From Icerya purchasi (lineage: Eukaryota > Arthropoda > Insecta > Hemiptera > Monophlebidae): a DNA stretch of 64,000 bases. The stretch is taken from contig CM077115.1 in assembly GCA_039619475.1 (NCBI GenBank), forward strand, positions 490,937,352 to 491,001,351, given 5' to 3'. The notes under the pieces are model-generated. The model was not told the origin of the DNA. It made no database searches and worked only from the letters and a program-made list of their open reading frames with translations. The translations under genes and the position numbers were made by a program. Of this stretch, positions 1 through 10,319 are shown one piece after another; positions within the stretch are counted from its first letter, which is position 1; each line of letters opens with the position of its first letter.

Positions 1-35
1 CCGATGGTTAAAATAGGTCTAGTAATCTAAACACC

Positions 36-1112
36 CGAATTGCGCACTGGAAGTTTGCGGATATAAAATATAAAAAAAAAACGACACTGGGACCATGATA
101 TTTGTTGGACTCGGTGGTTCCAAAACTGATGGCTGCTTCATCGTAATACATTTTTAATGTTCGCTTTCAAAATTTTTACGTATCGTATTTTTAAAATGGA
201 TTTTTAATCAGCCAACGAAAAATACTACACCTATTTATGTATTAAAAATATTTCCTCTATAATGACGGTTTATTAAAACTTACTCGAGAATACGCCAGGT
301 TAATTTTAATAAAAATATAAAATTGTTCAAACTTCCAGTTTCATTTTAAATTTTTATGTGTTCTTATTTAAAATTTAAGCAAAATACTGTTATATTATTG
401 GATGGTGCGCTAAATGACAAAATTACGATTTTTAATAAATTTGATTTCAATTCAAATGACACAATTTATAACTGAGACTGAAGTATTGATGGGTGTAAGA
501 TAAAATCAGAACTGAAATTTTCCCGAAACTTGGTTCCCTCAAACTCTAAATAACTCTTTATATTATAATAATAGATGCCTCTAATTGATCGAACTCGAAA
601 ATTTCATACGGTCACCACATTTGTATTTTAAGGAAAATTAATCAGCTGATACGAAAGTATTTTGTATTAATGTGAAACATCATGAAATATAATATGCCGT
701 GCGCTGAAGTATATTCAGTTAGAAATTATTGTAATTTACATTATTTTATATAATATTCGCGTAAAAAATTATTCTATTTTATGCGACATTTCTTTAAATA
801 TGTGTATGTTCCCTAGAGGTTGTTAAAAATATTTAGAATCAGAACCGTACTGCTAACGGGATGATGATAGCCTATTTTTCGCAAACCTTTAAGGTTTTCT
901 CTAAGCAACCGGAATGTAGTTCCCTTAGTCCCTAATAAGACATTTTGGAAGTCACTGAAAGAACGACACACTTTTACTGATTTTGTAAAATCAAAGTGAT
1001 TTTTTTTAAAGACGGTGCGCAATTCGAGTTCTCAACGGGCGGGCTATTTCAGGTCGGTGCGCAATTCGAGTCCGGCTTTCCGCTGCGTTAAGGGTTGGTG
1101 CGGAATTCCGGT
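36..1112. repeat. Possible small TIR element or decayed MITE
   Basis: A 12-bp sequence at 36-47 (CGAATTGCGCAC) recurs as its exact reverse complement at 1015-1026. At the right end the motif GGTGCGCAATTCGAGT is repeated at 1014 and 1056, with a degenerate third copy at 1097, a period of about 42 bp. The roughly 970 bp between the inverted copies are AT-rich and hold no recognisable protein. This looks like a non-autonomous DNA transposon with terminal repeats reiterated at one end, but no target duplication was established because the left end lies close to the window edge. Confidence 0.3.
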
Positions 1113-2284
1113 GTCCCCGTTTAAAATTGCGCCTTTTATTCTGTTACGGGGTCTCTTAAAAGTATATTTTAGCGACCAGAGTTATTTTCCCCATGCAGGT
1201 GTAAAATTATACGATCTATTTCCCTGCTTGATTCTTGAGGTGTACTAGTTGCTGCAAATGGACCTTATATTTTTAACTTTTTCAATTACGCTCCATTATG
1301 ATCCTCTGTTTTTGATTCTTTGAGATTCATATTTAATCCTGGGGATATACGAAAAGTCCAATTACAATAAAGTGCAAGCACAGCAAAGTATCGTTCTTCG
1401 GGCAATCGTTAATGCATATCGTTACTCTCGTAATGACGATATTCATCGAGATCTTCGAGTCAAACCAGTCTGCGAAGTAATTAAAGAGATTTCTCGATTG
1501 CTGATGAGAATCGGCTTCGTCAGCACATCAATCCTGAGGCGGTTCGACTTCTAGTTACACGTGAGGACATACAAAGCGACTCAAACCACAAGACCTCCTG
1601 TAGTTACTAATTTATTAAGTTATATATTTTAGAGGCTTTGGTCACAGTACTAAATGACCTCGCACCATGTTATTTTACAATAATTTATAATTATAATTAG
1701 CAATTATTTAAAACTTACTAGTTAAGATTGTACTTTAAAACAAAAAAAATTTAATCCTACCTCTTTATCCGTTCTATTTAATTCTCATTTAACATATCTT
1801 ACAATTCATAGCTTTAGATGTAAATATTACGCTGAATATCTAAGAACCTCTGTATTGATGCTCCTCTCACTCTGAGATTTTCTAAACACTTCTTCCGGAG
1901 CTACATTGCAGAGGTCTTAATGGGTTTTCTTATTTGAAACTTTTAAAATATTTTCACTTCTTATCCATTATTGTTCTGATTTTCATATCTATGTACTTAT
2001 CAGTTATAATTTCCCAGAATTTTCGGAGACCCCTGAATTTTTCAGACAGTTGCGATCTATAGAGTCGAAAATTTTTATAGCATATAATCGATAAATGGCA
2101 GAGATTTAACTCTCTATTTTATATTCTTCACATTTCTCTGCAAGTTGATTCATTACATACCGGCGGTCTATAGTTGAAAATCCGTTACGAAAATCAGCCT
2201 GTTTCTGAGATTATTCAAAAATTTATACTTATTTTACTGTATCGGTTGTAGGAATTTAGAGAAAATTTGAAACTACAGAAGAAA
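1113..2284. other. No gene recognised
   Basis: AT-rich sequence with only short chance reading frames. I see no motif, splice-flanked exon or repeat I can name. Confidence 0.5.
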
Positions 2285-2371
2285 ATGGAATTACAAACTA
2301 TTTATTATTCGGAAAATATATATAAATTTAAATTTATATATTTTCCGAATAGAAAGTTGTAATTCCATTTC
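2285..2371. repeat. Foldback palindrome
   Basis: An almost perfect inverted repeat without a loop, centred at 2329/2330. The arms of about 40 bp run from a GGAATTAC motif inward to AAATTT, and the left arm carries a few extra bases. The transcript or single strand would form a strong hairpin. It may be a small foldback element or an AT-rich palindrome, and no coding content is present. Confidence 0.6.
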
Positions 2372-2514
2372 CTTTAATATTGAATTTTCGGAAAAAGAAA
2401 AAAGAAGAAAAATGATTGATGTAAAATTTTATGAGAAAATTTGAGACATCGTAGAATTTCAATTTATTCAGCGACAGTTTTCAATTTTATTTTTCTTCTC
2501 GTTTTTATAATCTT

Positions 2515-2700
2515 CCACGAATTACAGGGACTTTCCTATTAATTAATGCATGGACAAACGGAATACGTAGGAGTTCCATCATTTTCTTACCGGCACAGTT
2601 ATTCCACATCCGATCCAGGCGCTTCCTTTATTTCTAGATTTTTAACCACCCTGTTTCTGGAAATGTCAAAATTTCTTTTTCAGAACTATTAATAGCTGCC
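2515..2700 (-). pseudogene. Degenerate LINE reverse transcriptase fragment (N-terminal RT)
   Basis: Read on the minus strand, the block contains EAPGSD followed after a stop and frameshift by KKMMELL and HALINRKVP. This is the order seen at the start of many LINE RT domains (KAPGxDGI, then the ELLKAGG/MMELL helix, then the RKVPEEW motif). Stops and frame changes are frequent, so it is a relic. Sequence to about 2960 on the same strand may be the preceding linker but is not convincing. The family could be the same as LINE-B at 16.9 kb, but the two pieces do not overlap. Confidence 0.4.
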
Positions 2701-3354
2701 GGATGTTTTTGTAAACGTGAAAGAAATATCTGCTACCTTCTGCTATTCCATTTTTGTCTGCGAAACAAGTGCGCCAGCTTTTTCCTTAAGTTCCTTTACC
2801 TTGCATCATCATTTTCAAGCTTTTTGCAGTTTTTCTGTTATCATCATTTGCTCTTTTCGTTTGTTAAACCGTAATTCGTTCTTTATTCGTATTCTACTAG
2901 TTTACATAACGGGATAGTTCCATTTTTTTTTTTCAGTCAGGTCTTAAGATTCCTTATTAATTAATTTCTATCTACCCTTACTTTCATCTCTAATTCTCTT
3001 TGGAAGCTTGCAATTTCTTCCTTTTTCATCCTTTGAGCTGTTTAAAGTAATGTCTTTTCAGTTATTTCATTACCATAAACGGGAGAAAATTTTCCGTATC
3101 ATTTAAATAATTCCCGCAGTTTTCTGTACTTATTAGTTCGCTGAATTCACTGCGATGTTCTATTTCACTGTTATTTGCGACTATTGTAATAATCGTATTG
3201 TTACCCGTCTGATTAGCTTTACATCTAACATGCAACTTATTGGTCTATGATCCGAATGGTATCAAACATTTCTTATTACGTCACAGTTTCTTACATTATT
3301 GCGATAGTTATTATTATAAACAATTTTCGTCCGTAAACTGTGTTTAATACTAGT

Positions 3355-3717
3355 AATGGTAAAGCAAAACAAATAACTGTATATGCATTTTGTTGGCAAT
3401 GTGGTAGCCTAGTGGTTAAGGTGCTTGGCTACCAAGTCAGAGGTGTCATAGGTTATCGAGACTTGTCCCGTTCCGGATTCAAGTCGCTCCCAAGCTTACC
3501 CAGCCTGAAATTAAGTCGGTTATACCACAGAAATCTGGGAAAGTAAAGGCGGATCCCAAGTAGAAAGAAACTGACTCCCTAAAACTCGTTAGTGCCGTTG
3601 GGCTTAGTACATTGTGAACTTTAACTTCACAATCCCAACGCCCTCTCAAGGATATGGGACTCACTTTATGCATTTAGTAATAGTAAATACATAGTGATTT
3701 GTTTTACTTTACCATTA
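3355..3717. repeat. Long imperfect inverted repeat enclosing SINE copy 1
   Basis: The arms at 3355-3382 and 3688-3717 are reverse complements with a few mismatches; the shared core is AATGGTAAAG(C/T)AAAACAAAT. A TTTAATA block just outside each arm also matches in inverted orientation. The roughly 300 bp between the arms are the tRNA-derived SINE. Either a SINE landed inside a foldback element, or the arms belong to a composite element. Confidence 0.55.
3391..3677 (+). mobile_element. tRNA-derived SINE, copy 1
   Basis: A near-consensus RNA polymerase III A box (TAGCCTAGTGG) lies at 3405-3415, followed about 35 bp later by a damaged B box (GGTTATCGAGACTT, two bases inserted relative to the second copy). 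A non-tRNA body follows that shares long blocks with the sequence at 33727-33991, for example AATCTGGGAAAGTAAA and the GTGAAC-TTAACTT-ACAATC region near the 3' end. The two copies share about 270 bp, so this is a dispersed repeat family. A TATGCATTT direct repeat lies at 3382-3390 and 3667-3675, but the second copy has similar bases at its 3' end, so I do not call it a certain target duplication. Confidence 0.75.
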
Positions 3718-4565
3718 TTAAAATTAGTTATTATATTGAAGATTCTTATCATTTTTCCTTAAATGAATAAATATATATAATCAATTTTAACATTAAAGAA
3801 TATTATATTACAGCAATAGTGAATGAAATGTCAGAAAAAGCTATTAAATCAACAATTAGTAATTTTAGTTGGGATATTTATTACAATAGTTTGATATCTT
3901 AAATGATTGTTCAACATTTTTTTGTGATCTAATATATAAGAGACGCTACAGTTAGCCTTACATTTAAATACCCATTATGGTGTACAAGGGAAATTAGTAT
4001 TAACTTAAAAAAAAAAAAGAAAAGATAAGTGTCGTAAAAGATTTATCAAAAAAGGGCATTTCCTAACGATTATGATAGATTTAAGAAACTGTGAAGAAAA
4101 ATCAAATCAGTTACTTCGAATGAAAATATAGTGAAAAGGAAATTATTATTCGGTAAGATTCTACAAAATTCTATATTCACAAGCAGTATCTTAAAAAAGA
4201 CAGTATTGTCAAGAATTATCTCACCAATTTCGATGTAAATCGTATTAAATCTTCAAAAAAAAAAAAAAACAGCGAAGAAACTTATGGAACATCATATTAA
4301 ATCACCGTATGTGCAATGTTAATGAGCAATTCTTTTTTTGGAAAACCCTATGTATGTGGTAGCACCGATCAAAGTTAGAATTAACAATGGTGAAATGTAA
4401 AAAGCAAAATGCGCTGTAATTACTGATGCAGTTCTAGCTACAACATTTAAATATTGCCATGATGTATTATTGTAGCTATTGTAATACTGGTTTTTAGCAA
4501 TATTACACACCAAGAACCTTCACCCAGAAACGGTTATATTTTAATCCGATCAGAAATCTTTCATA
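3718..4565. other. No gene recognised
   Basis: AT-rich spacer with several poly(A) runs (around 4008 and 4255). No exon or repeat identified. Confidence 0.5.
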
Positions 4566-4569
4566 AAAA

Positions 4570-4850
4570 CTAATCAATGTAGCAGTAATATCTCTAGTGG
4601 AAAAGACAAAGAGAGGATATAAGAAGCACAATAAGGAGTGTAGGAAGCCGAAGCCTCAACAAATAGGAATACAAAACGGAACGTTCCACAGAAAGAGATG
4701 AACGCTGGAAGAACGCAGGATGATCGGCGTCGCAAATAACTGCATCATCAGGGCGGAGAGGACAGTGTGGGCTAATACGTTAAATCGCGGCACTTCAGCA
4801 GTCTCCAGTGATGTCACAATGAATATACATGTATACATACCGAGCGCGTT
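4570..4850 (-). pseudogene. I-like LINE, RNase H C-terminal fragment
   Basis: The minus-strand reading contains PHCPLRPDD, then CDADHPAFF and SVERSVLYSYLLRLRLPT. It aligns with the C-terminal tail of the I-like ORF2 at 52.2-52.4 kb (CPLC...CDSDHVFFECSSLSSERAALY) and with the copy at 61 kb (SSERSVLYSNLLGLGLPTPY). The Cys-Cys...His pattern after RNase H is typical of I/R1-type ORF2. The piece is 5'-truncated and frame-broken, and no intact poly(A) is seen. Confidence 0.7.
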
Positions 4851-6754
4851 TTTCTTTCTGGCACTTCCAAATATTCACTATACGTTATTTTTATTTTTAA
4901 AACCAATACATGTACAAACTTGCTTTTCCACAGCCGAAAAACTCCGACCTATTTCGTCTACTATTTGGATTATTGTTCAAACAAATTCGGCTATTTATGA
5001 AAAAACCCGAAACGAACGGAAAAGTCACGTTAACATGGGATTATCAGTAAGCGGGGAGGTTTATGATGAACAGGCTACGGAGAATGCGTTTATATTTAAC
5101 GGGTTTTCAGTTTTTCCAGAAATGCACACGCGCGCGTTTTATCCTCTGATTTCGCATCTAACAAGAAGCCGGGCTAAATATCGGTCGTGAAATTTCCCGG
5201 CATTAAATGTGGCCCAGTTTTGTATAGCTGGAAATGAGATTGTCGCAAAGATCCTGTTTAGTCTGCGACGGCCTTTTAGCCTCTCGTAAAACTAGCTCGC
5301 CGGACGTGCGTATCTCGCGAAAGTTCCCATAACTTCCACTCGCGGCTTGTTTAGTCTGCTGCAGATTGCCCGTTGACCACTTTTTACGACAGTCGTTTAA
5401 ACCGAAGTCTGCTCTCGCAATTCCGACACTGGACCATCAAAGATTCCGACAACGGGAATGACGCGAGATACACATATAGGTTGAAAGATAAAATTCGGCC
5501 CGAACGCAAAATGTAGCCGGCCCCCCGGTCGAAATTGACGATAAAATCGGGCACCGGATATCGGTGACGTCCGTCTGAGATGATGATGTCACGTTTTTAT
5601 CGTCGTCTCGTCCATATGAAATTCTTCCAGACTCACAGCGAGCGAACGACTGCGCCACTCCCAACAGCACGCCAGGCACTCTAGCCCAACGACCGTTTAT
5701 CACGTCCGCGCTACTTGAACAAAATTCTGATTATCGCGCAACACATTAGCAGACCGTTTCCTGCGCAACTTTTCAAACTGGCCGATAAAAACCGAAGTCG
5801 TTTATGACGCGCCGCCTCCCCCCCTTCCCCTTATTGCGAAGGGTCAATTTTCATCTAGTTCGCTAGATAAACTTTTCGCGGATAATTGCCGTCCGGTCAG
5901 AATCCTACTTTTCATCGGACTTGTTATTAATTTTCGGCATACGAAGGTTGCGAGGCATATTTCGAGAACTGTTTTTTCCCATATTCGGTCGATCTTTTTC
6001 TATCGAGGAATCTAGCAGCTAGCAGAGACTCTACATTTGATTTTTGAATTGAAAAAAAGTACAAGCGGTCACGAGGCTTTTTTTTGGTTTTTTCTTCGTA
6101 AAATTTTAAAAATATCTCATGAGAATTTTAACTTGAAATTCTTAGAAAAAAGTACTAGAAAGCGATTCAGAAAAAGTTTTCTTTGCGCGACTGATCGCCG
6201 TTTTAAAATCGCCGGTCGACATTCTTTGGTGTTTTATCGAGCGACCAGAATTAAAAATTCGCCGTTTCTTTGTTTATATTTCACTATATTTATTCGTTGT
6301 CCGGTAGCTGAAAGTTAGTTTCCCCAATAGCTCTTCCTACACTCACGTTACTATCACCGTGAGAGCTCCAAAAAATAGTGAAATGGAGTTTTGGTTTTAT
6401 TTTTGAGTATTTTATCATTCCCCCTGGGTGTCTTTTGTACCTTCGCGGTCTCAGAAAAAGTTTTAAGCTAACTCCTGCTCTCTCCCGATCATACATACAC
6501 TCGTAACCTTCTCCTCCTGCAACCGATCAAAACCGACTTCTTGCAGGATTCCTGGCCATTCAAGCATCATTGAATTACAGGTTTTTTGGTGGATTCGGGA
6601 GCGATATTTCTGATGAAAAATCCTTTTTCCAGTTCATAATTTTTCTATTTGTTCCTTAAACGTTCAGATTATGGTTTAACTTCCAATTCGGGTTTCCACA
6701 ATCTCGGCTATCTTCGATTTAATCACGAATATTGGACTACAAAGATCTATTCGG
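4851..6754. other. No gene recognised
   Basis: Unassigned sequence, somewhat richer in G/C between about 5200 and 6000 than its surroundings. The longest reading frames have no recognisable domain and partly overlap the I-like fragment in antisense. No promoter or exon can be supported. Confidence 0.45.
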
Positions 6755-6762
6755 TATAGCGG

Positions 6763-7564
6763 ATGAATTTCATAAATAATAAGTTTAGATGTCACATTCG
6801 GGACGTTAATAATAGGTCAAGCATGAACCTGGCAATGATAGATATAGATATTTGCAAAAACAACTCTTTACGACTAATTGCTATATTATACAGATCACCG
6901 AGCAAAAACGTAGGCGAATTTATAAATGAAACCGATTCACTTCTAACAAAAATTAGGTAATGAAGATAATTTCCTGTTCTGTCGTGATTTTAATATCGAT
7001 TTATTTCTTCAAAATGCACATGTTGCGGATTTTTTAAACGTAATTTATGGGGGCAGGAGGAGTACAGTTAATACATGAAATTACGAGAGAACAAGAACAG
7101 ATAGATAGAAGTACTCAATCGTGTATAGACAACATATTTATTAAGTATAATACAAATAAAATTACTTCGGGAATTATTAATTCGAAAATATCGGATCCTT
7201 GCATCATCTGTTGTGTGTTTAGTATCTCGAACCGGAATTGTAAACATAATAGGAACTCTCTGAGATATTTTTTTGATGAAAAAAGGTTGCAGAATAAGAT
7301 AATTAATTATAACTGGAAGGAGGTAAGTATTTCCATAATGACAGGAAATATGTACAACCAGATACATTTAGTTCTCAAGGTTTTTTTTACAATGAATGCA
7401 AATTGAAAGTACGGGAGAGTAAAAAGATGACTCTAAATGTAGTTCTAAAAATGAATGGACGAGTCAAAAAATAATCAATTTTATGAAAATCAGAGATCAG
7501 TACTTTGAACTTAGCAAAGGAAATAGAACCAATATTCGATATAAACATTTATTTAGAAAATATC
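6763..7564 (+). pseudogene. LINE-A endonuclease and start of linker
   Basis: AP-endonuclease-type signatures of a LINE are visible in two frames: RLIAILYRSPS near 6860, a CRDFNID block near 6985 (the family normally has GDFNID) and SCIDNIFI...SGIINSKISDP near 7115-7200, where the usual catalytic SDH is now SDP. The last 80 bp before the Jockey insertion encode the basic linker that precedes RT (KIRDQYFELSKGN...). The same linker frame resumes immediately after the inserted element at 8901, with stops where tryptophan is expected. The loss of GD and of the final His shows a dead enzyme. Confidence 0.8.
7552..7564. repeat. Target-site duplication, left copy (Jockey insertion)
   Basis: TTTAGAAAATATC here is repeated exactly at 8888-8900, directly after the poly(A) tail of the inserted Jockey element. 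It is the 13-bp duplication expected from LINE integration. Confidence 0.9.
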
Positions 7565-8887
7565 TACGTATGAGACATGTGCCGTTATCGTGGAAAGCAG
7601 CCAAAATGATTGTCATAATGAAACCGGGAAAACCCTCAGAAGATCCGTCCTCGTATCGTCCTATTTCGTTGCTTTCTACCATAGCGAAACTCTTTGAAAG
7701 AGTGGTACTTAGTAGAATACAAACTATCATTATACGGAAGAAGATGCTACCAGGTATACAGTTTGGTTTTCGTCATAAACACTCAACGATCAAGCAGATC
7801 CATAGATCTCGCAGGCTCTCGAAAATAAAGAGTACGCCCCAACAGCGCTCTTAGACGTCAGTAATGCCTTTGATAAAGTCTGGCACAAAGGCCTCCTTCA
7901 TAAAATCTCTCCCCACTTTCCTGCTCCTCTAAGCCTGCTGATATCATCCTTACTATCCCGACGTTCCTTCCAAGTATTCATCGGAACTGTACATTCCGGT
8001 ACTCACCCAATAGCTGCAGACGTTCCTCAGGGCAGCGTCCTTGGCCCTACTCTTTTCTTATTATATACCGTGGATATTCCTCAAGCCTGCAATGTCACGA
8101 CAGCGCTCTTTGCAGATGACACAGCCGTAACAGCATGCAACATAAATTATGACACTGCAGTCAGTAATCTCCAAAATGCGGTCAATCAAATATCCACTTG
8201 GGCCTCGCGGTGGAAAATAAAACTGAACCAATCGAAGTCAGTTAGGGTTGACTTCGCGCTGCGCCCTCACCACTACACTCCTACGATCACCGACGGTTCT
8301 CCGGTCCCTACTGCCAGTCATGCACGCTATCTAGGTCTACACTTGGACTGCAAGCTCAATTGGCAGGAGCATGTTCGCGCCAAAAGAGACCTCCTAAACA
8401 TGCAGTTCGACCGGTTCCACTGGCTTATTGGACGACGATCAAATCTCAGCCTGGTCAACAAGAAGCTGATCTACACTACGATATTCAAGCCCATGTGGAC
8501 TTACGGATGCGAGCTCTGGGGAACCACTCGCGATTCAAACAGACTTATTATTGAGCGGTTCCAAAACAAATTTATGCGAACAATAACGAAAGCCCCGTTT
8601 TACCTCACAAATGACCAGCTCCGTAGGGATCTCGAGTTAGACTCCATCAGTGAGACGATCAGGAAAAAGTCAACCCGTTACGTACAGAGACTTCATAATC
8701 ATACCAACACGGAGACCTTGTCAATTGAACTTCGTTTAATGTGACTAGTCGTAACTCCGTTTATGTAGTCTACTTTAAATAGTGCTAGCCACTTCCTTTA
8801 AATCGCCCGTGTACTTCTCTTTGTTCTAATTAGGTAAATGCTGTACTAATTTAGCAGTTCAAAATAAAAATTAATGAAAAAAAAAAA
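7565..8887 (+). mobile_element. Jockey-clade LINE, 5'-truncated, nested in LINE-A
   Basis: A 1.3-kb insertion containing most of an RT domain and the C-terminal region. RT blocks in order are KPGKPSEDPSSYRPISLL, QFGFRHKHST, LLDVSNAFDKVWHKGLL, VPQGSVLGPTLFLLY, FADDTAV and YLGLHLDCKLNWQEH. The catalytic Asp pair is intact. One frameshift near 7810 separates the first 250 bp from a continuous open frame from 7815 to the stop after 8744. An AATAAA lies near 8863 and a poly(A) tail occupies 8877-8887. It is flanked by a perfect 13-bp target duplication. The good state of the frame and the perfect duplication make it one of the younger insertions here. The N-terminal endonuclease and ORF1 are absent, as usual for 5' truncation. 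Confidence 0.92.
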
Positions 8888-8900
8888 TTTAGAAAATATC
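8888..8900. repeat. Target-site duplication, right copy (Jockey insertion)
   Basis: Exact repeat of 7552-7564. The LINE-A linker frame continues straight from it. Confidence 0.9.
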
Positions 8901-10104
8901 GAAATATAGTTACAACTAAAATAAGGAATGCGAAATAGAAATTTTACCAAAATCAAATAGTGAAGGCAAATAATGATAGTAAAAAAGCGTAGAATGTAAT
9001 TAAAAATATCGTTAATAAAAAAAAACAAAAAAAAACAAAATAAAAAAAAAAAACAATAATAGATGACTTCATTATGAAACATTTCGGGAATACTGCAATA
9101 GTAGCTGATCAATTTAGTGAATACTTTATGCGTTAAGTAGAACAACATAGACACAAATGTCACATTCGGTTATTGAATACGAACTCTGATAATTTCATTT
9201 TGTCTTCCTTTTATATTCCACCTGCTAATAAATCCCAAATAGAAGTAATAATTAACGATCTAAAAGTTAATAAGGCACCTAGATGGGATGAAATTAGGGT
9301 TCAAGATATTAAACACAACTCAAATATCTTTATTCCTATTTTGACTAACATGGTCAACTATTCCATAAAGGAAGCTAACACTCCTGATGAGCTTACAAGA
9401 GGTATTGTTAGGCATATATATAAAAAAGGAGTGCAAAATCAACTTGAAAACTACCGTCTAATAACAATAACATCTGTAATAGCTAAAATTTTAGAACACT
9501 ATATATTGATAAACATTTAAGCTCTCCTTTATACTCTCTATCTCCGATCGCCTCAGAATCTGAGTAGGCGATTTAAGCTCATGTAGTTGGGTCAGTGCTA
9601 AAGAAAAAAAAATTGTGGAAAAAAATAATATACTTTAGGAAAATCAACACGGTTTTAGAGGGGGGGGGGGGACATGATAGCATTACTGAGAACGATTTTA
9701 AATAAGATAAATACAGGACTATCGATGGGGAATCAGTTTTTAATTACGTTTATTGACCTATCCAAAGCGTTTGATTTAGTTGACCATGAATTATTGATCA
9801 AGGACCTAGAAAATCTGGGCATTAAAAATAATCAACTTAAGTGGTTTAAGAATTATACAACAACTAAGAAAAGTGTGGTCAAAGTCTCAGGGAATAAAAG
9901 TAATGAAAAATCGATTCAATACGGAGTAGTTCAGGGTACTGTATTGGTCCCTATCCTTTTTCTTATTTACATTAACTGGTTACACAAGCATATTAAAAAT
10001 GCAAAGGTATATGTTTTTTGCTGATGATATTGCCTTTTTAATGGAGCACAGAAATTTAGAGATCGCGGAAAAATTATTACAAGAGGATGTAAATAATTTG
10101 AGTA
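8901..10104 (+). pseudogene. LINE-A linker and reverse transcriptase, first part
   Basis: After the Jockey insertion the linker resumes (KFYQNQIVKANND), followed by an A-rich expansion at about 9018-9055 and by ADQFSEYF near 9100. RT proper then follows: NKAPRWDEIRVQDI near 9270, ENYRLITITSVIAKILEH near 9450, TFIDLSKAFDLVDHELL near 9750, GVVQGTVLVPILFLIY near 9930 and FADDIAFLMEH near 10020. A 12-13-base G run at 9660-9672 marks one frameshift and a T run at about 10014 another. The catalytic FADD is retained, but the frame is broken several times. It is closely similar to the minus-strand copy at 17.7-18.7 kb (EKLLQED...KWAHNRRL versus NRWAHDKHL). Confidence 0.88.
10093..10104. repeat. Target-site duplication, left copy (I-like 3' end)
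   Basis: ATAATTTGAGTA is repeated exactly at 10308-10319, on the other side of the inserted I-like 3' end. Confidence 0.85.
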
Positions 10105-10307
10105 TTTTTTTTTTCCTACCCTGGGCGCGCTAGCGGCCTTGGCCCAACAACATGAAAAATTAACAGATAGAACTAAATAGCCAGGCGGTCAGAAATGGAA
10201 AAGACAAAGGACAGCAGCAACAGAATAACTGAAGGCAATGGGAAGGAAAGGATATAAGTAGCGTTAAAGGGAGCAGGAAGACCCAAAACTAAAAGTTGGG
10301 CGTAACG
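10105..10307 (-). mobile_element. I-like LINE, 203-bp 3' end, nested in LINE-A
   Basis: Minus-strand insertion: a T run at 10105-10114 is the poly(A) tail in reverse. Upstream of it on the minus strand lies a short 3' UTR ending GCGCCCAGGGTAGG and the last residues of ORF2 (LVLGLPAPFNATYILSF... ending near SDRLAI then a stop). About 200 bp are nearly identical to 44921-45120, which is a longer copy. It is flanked by a 12-bp target duplication. It resembles a SINE in size, but the coding match shows it is a severely 5'-truncated LINE. Confidence 0.88.
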
Positions 10308-10319
10308 ATAATTTGAGTA
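10308..10319. repeat. Target-site duplication, right copy (I-like 3' end)
   Basis: Exact repeat of 10093-10104. The LINE-A RT frame resumes directly afterwards (LSKWAHNRRLCININKSK). Confidence 0.85.

Noticed and set aside
4720..5190. 156-codon plus-strand open frame
   Set aside because: Its first part is the antisense of an I-like RNase H fragment and the rest has no domain; start and composition look like chance.
10105..10307. SINE interpretation of the 203-bp nested repeat
   Set aside because: No polymerase III boxes, and the sequence encodes the end of the I-like ORF2.
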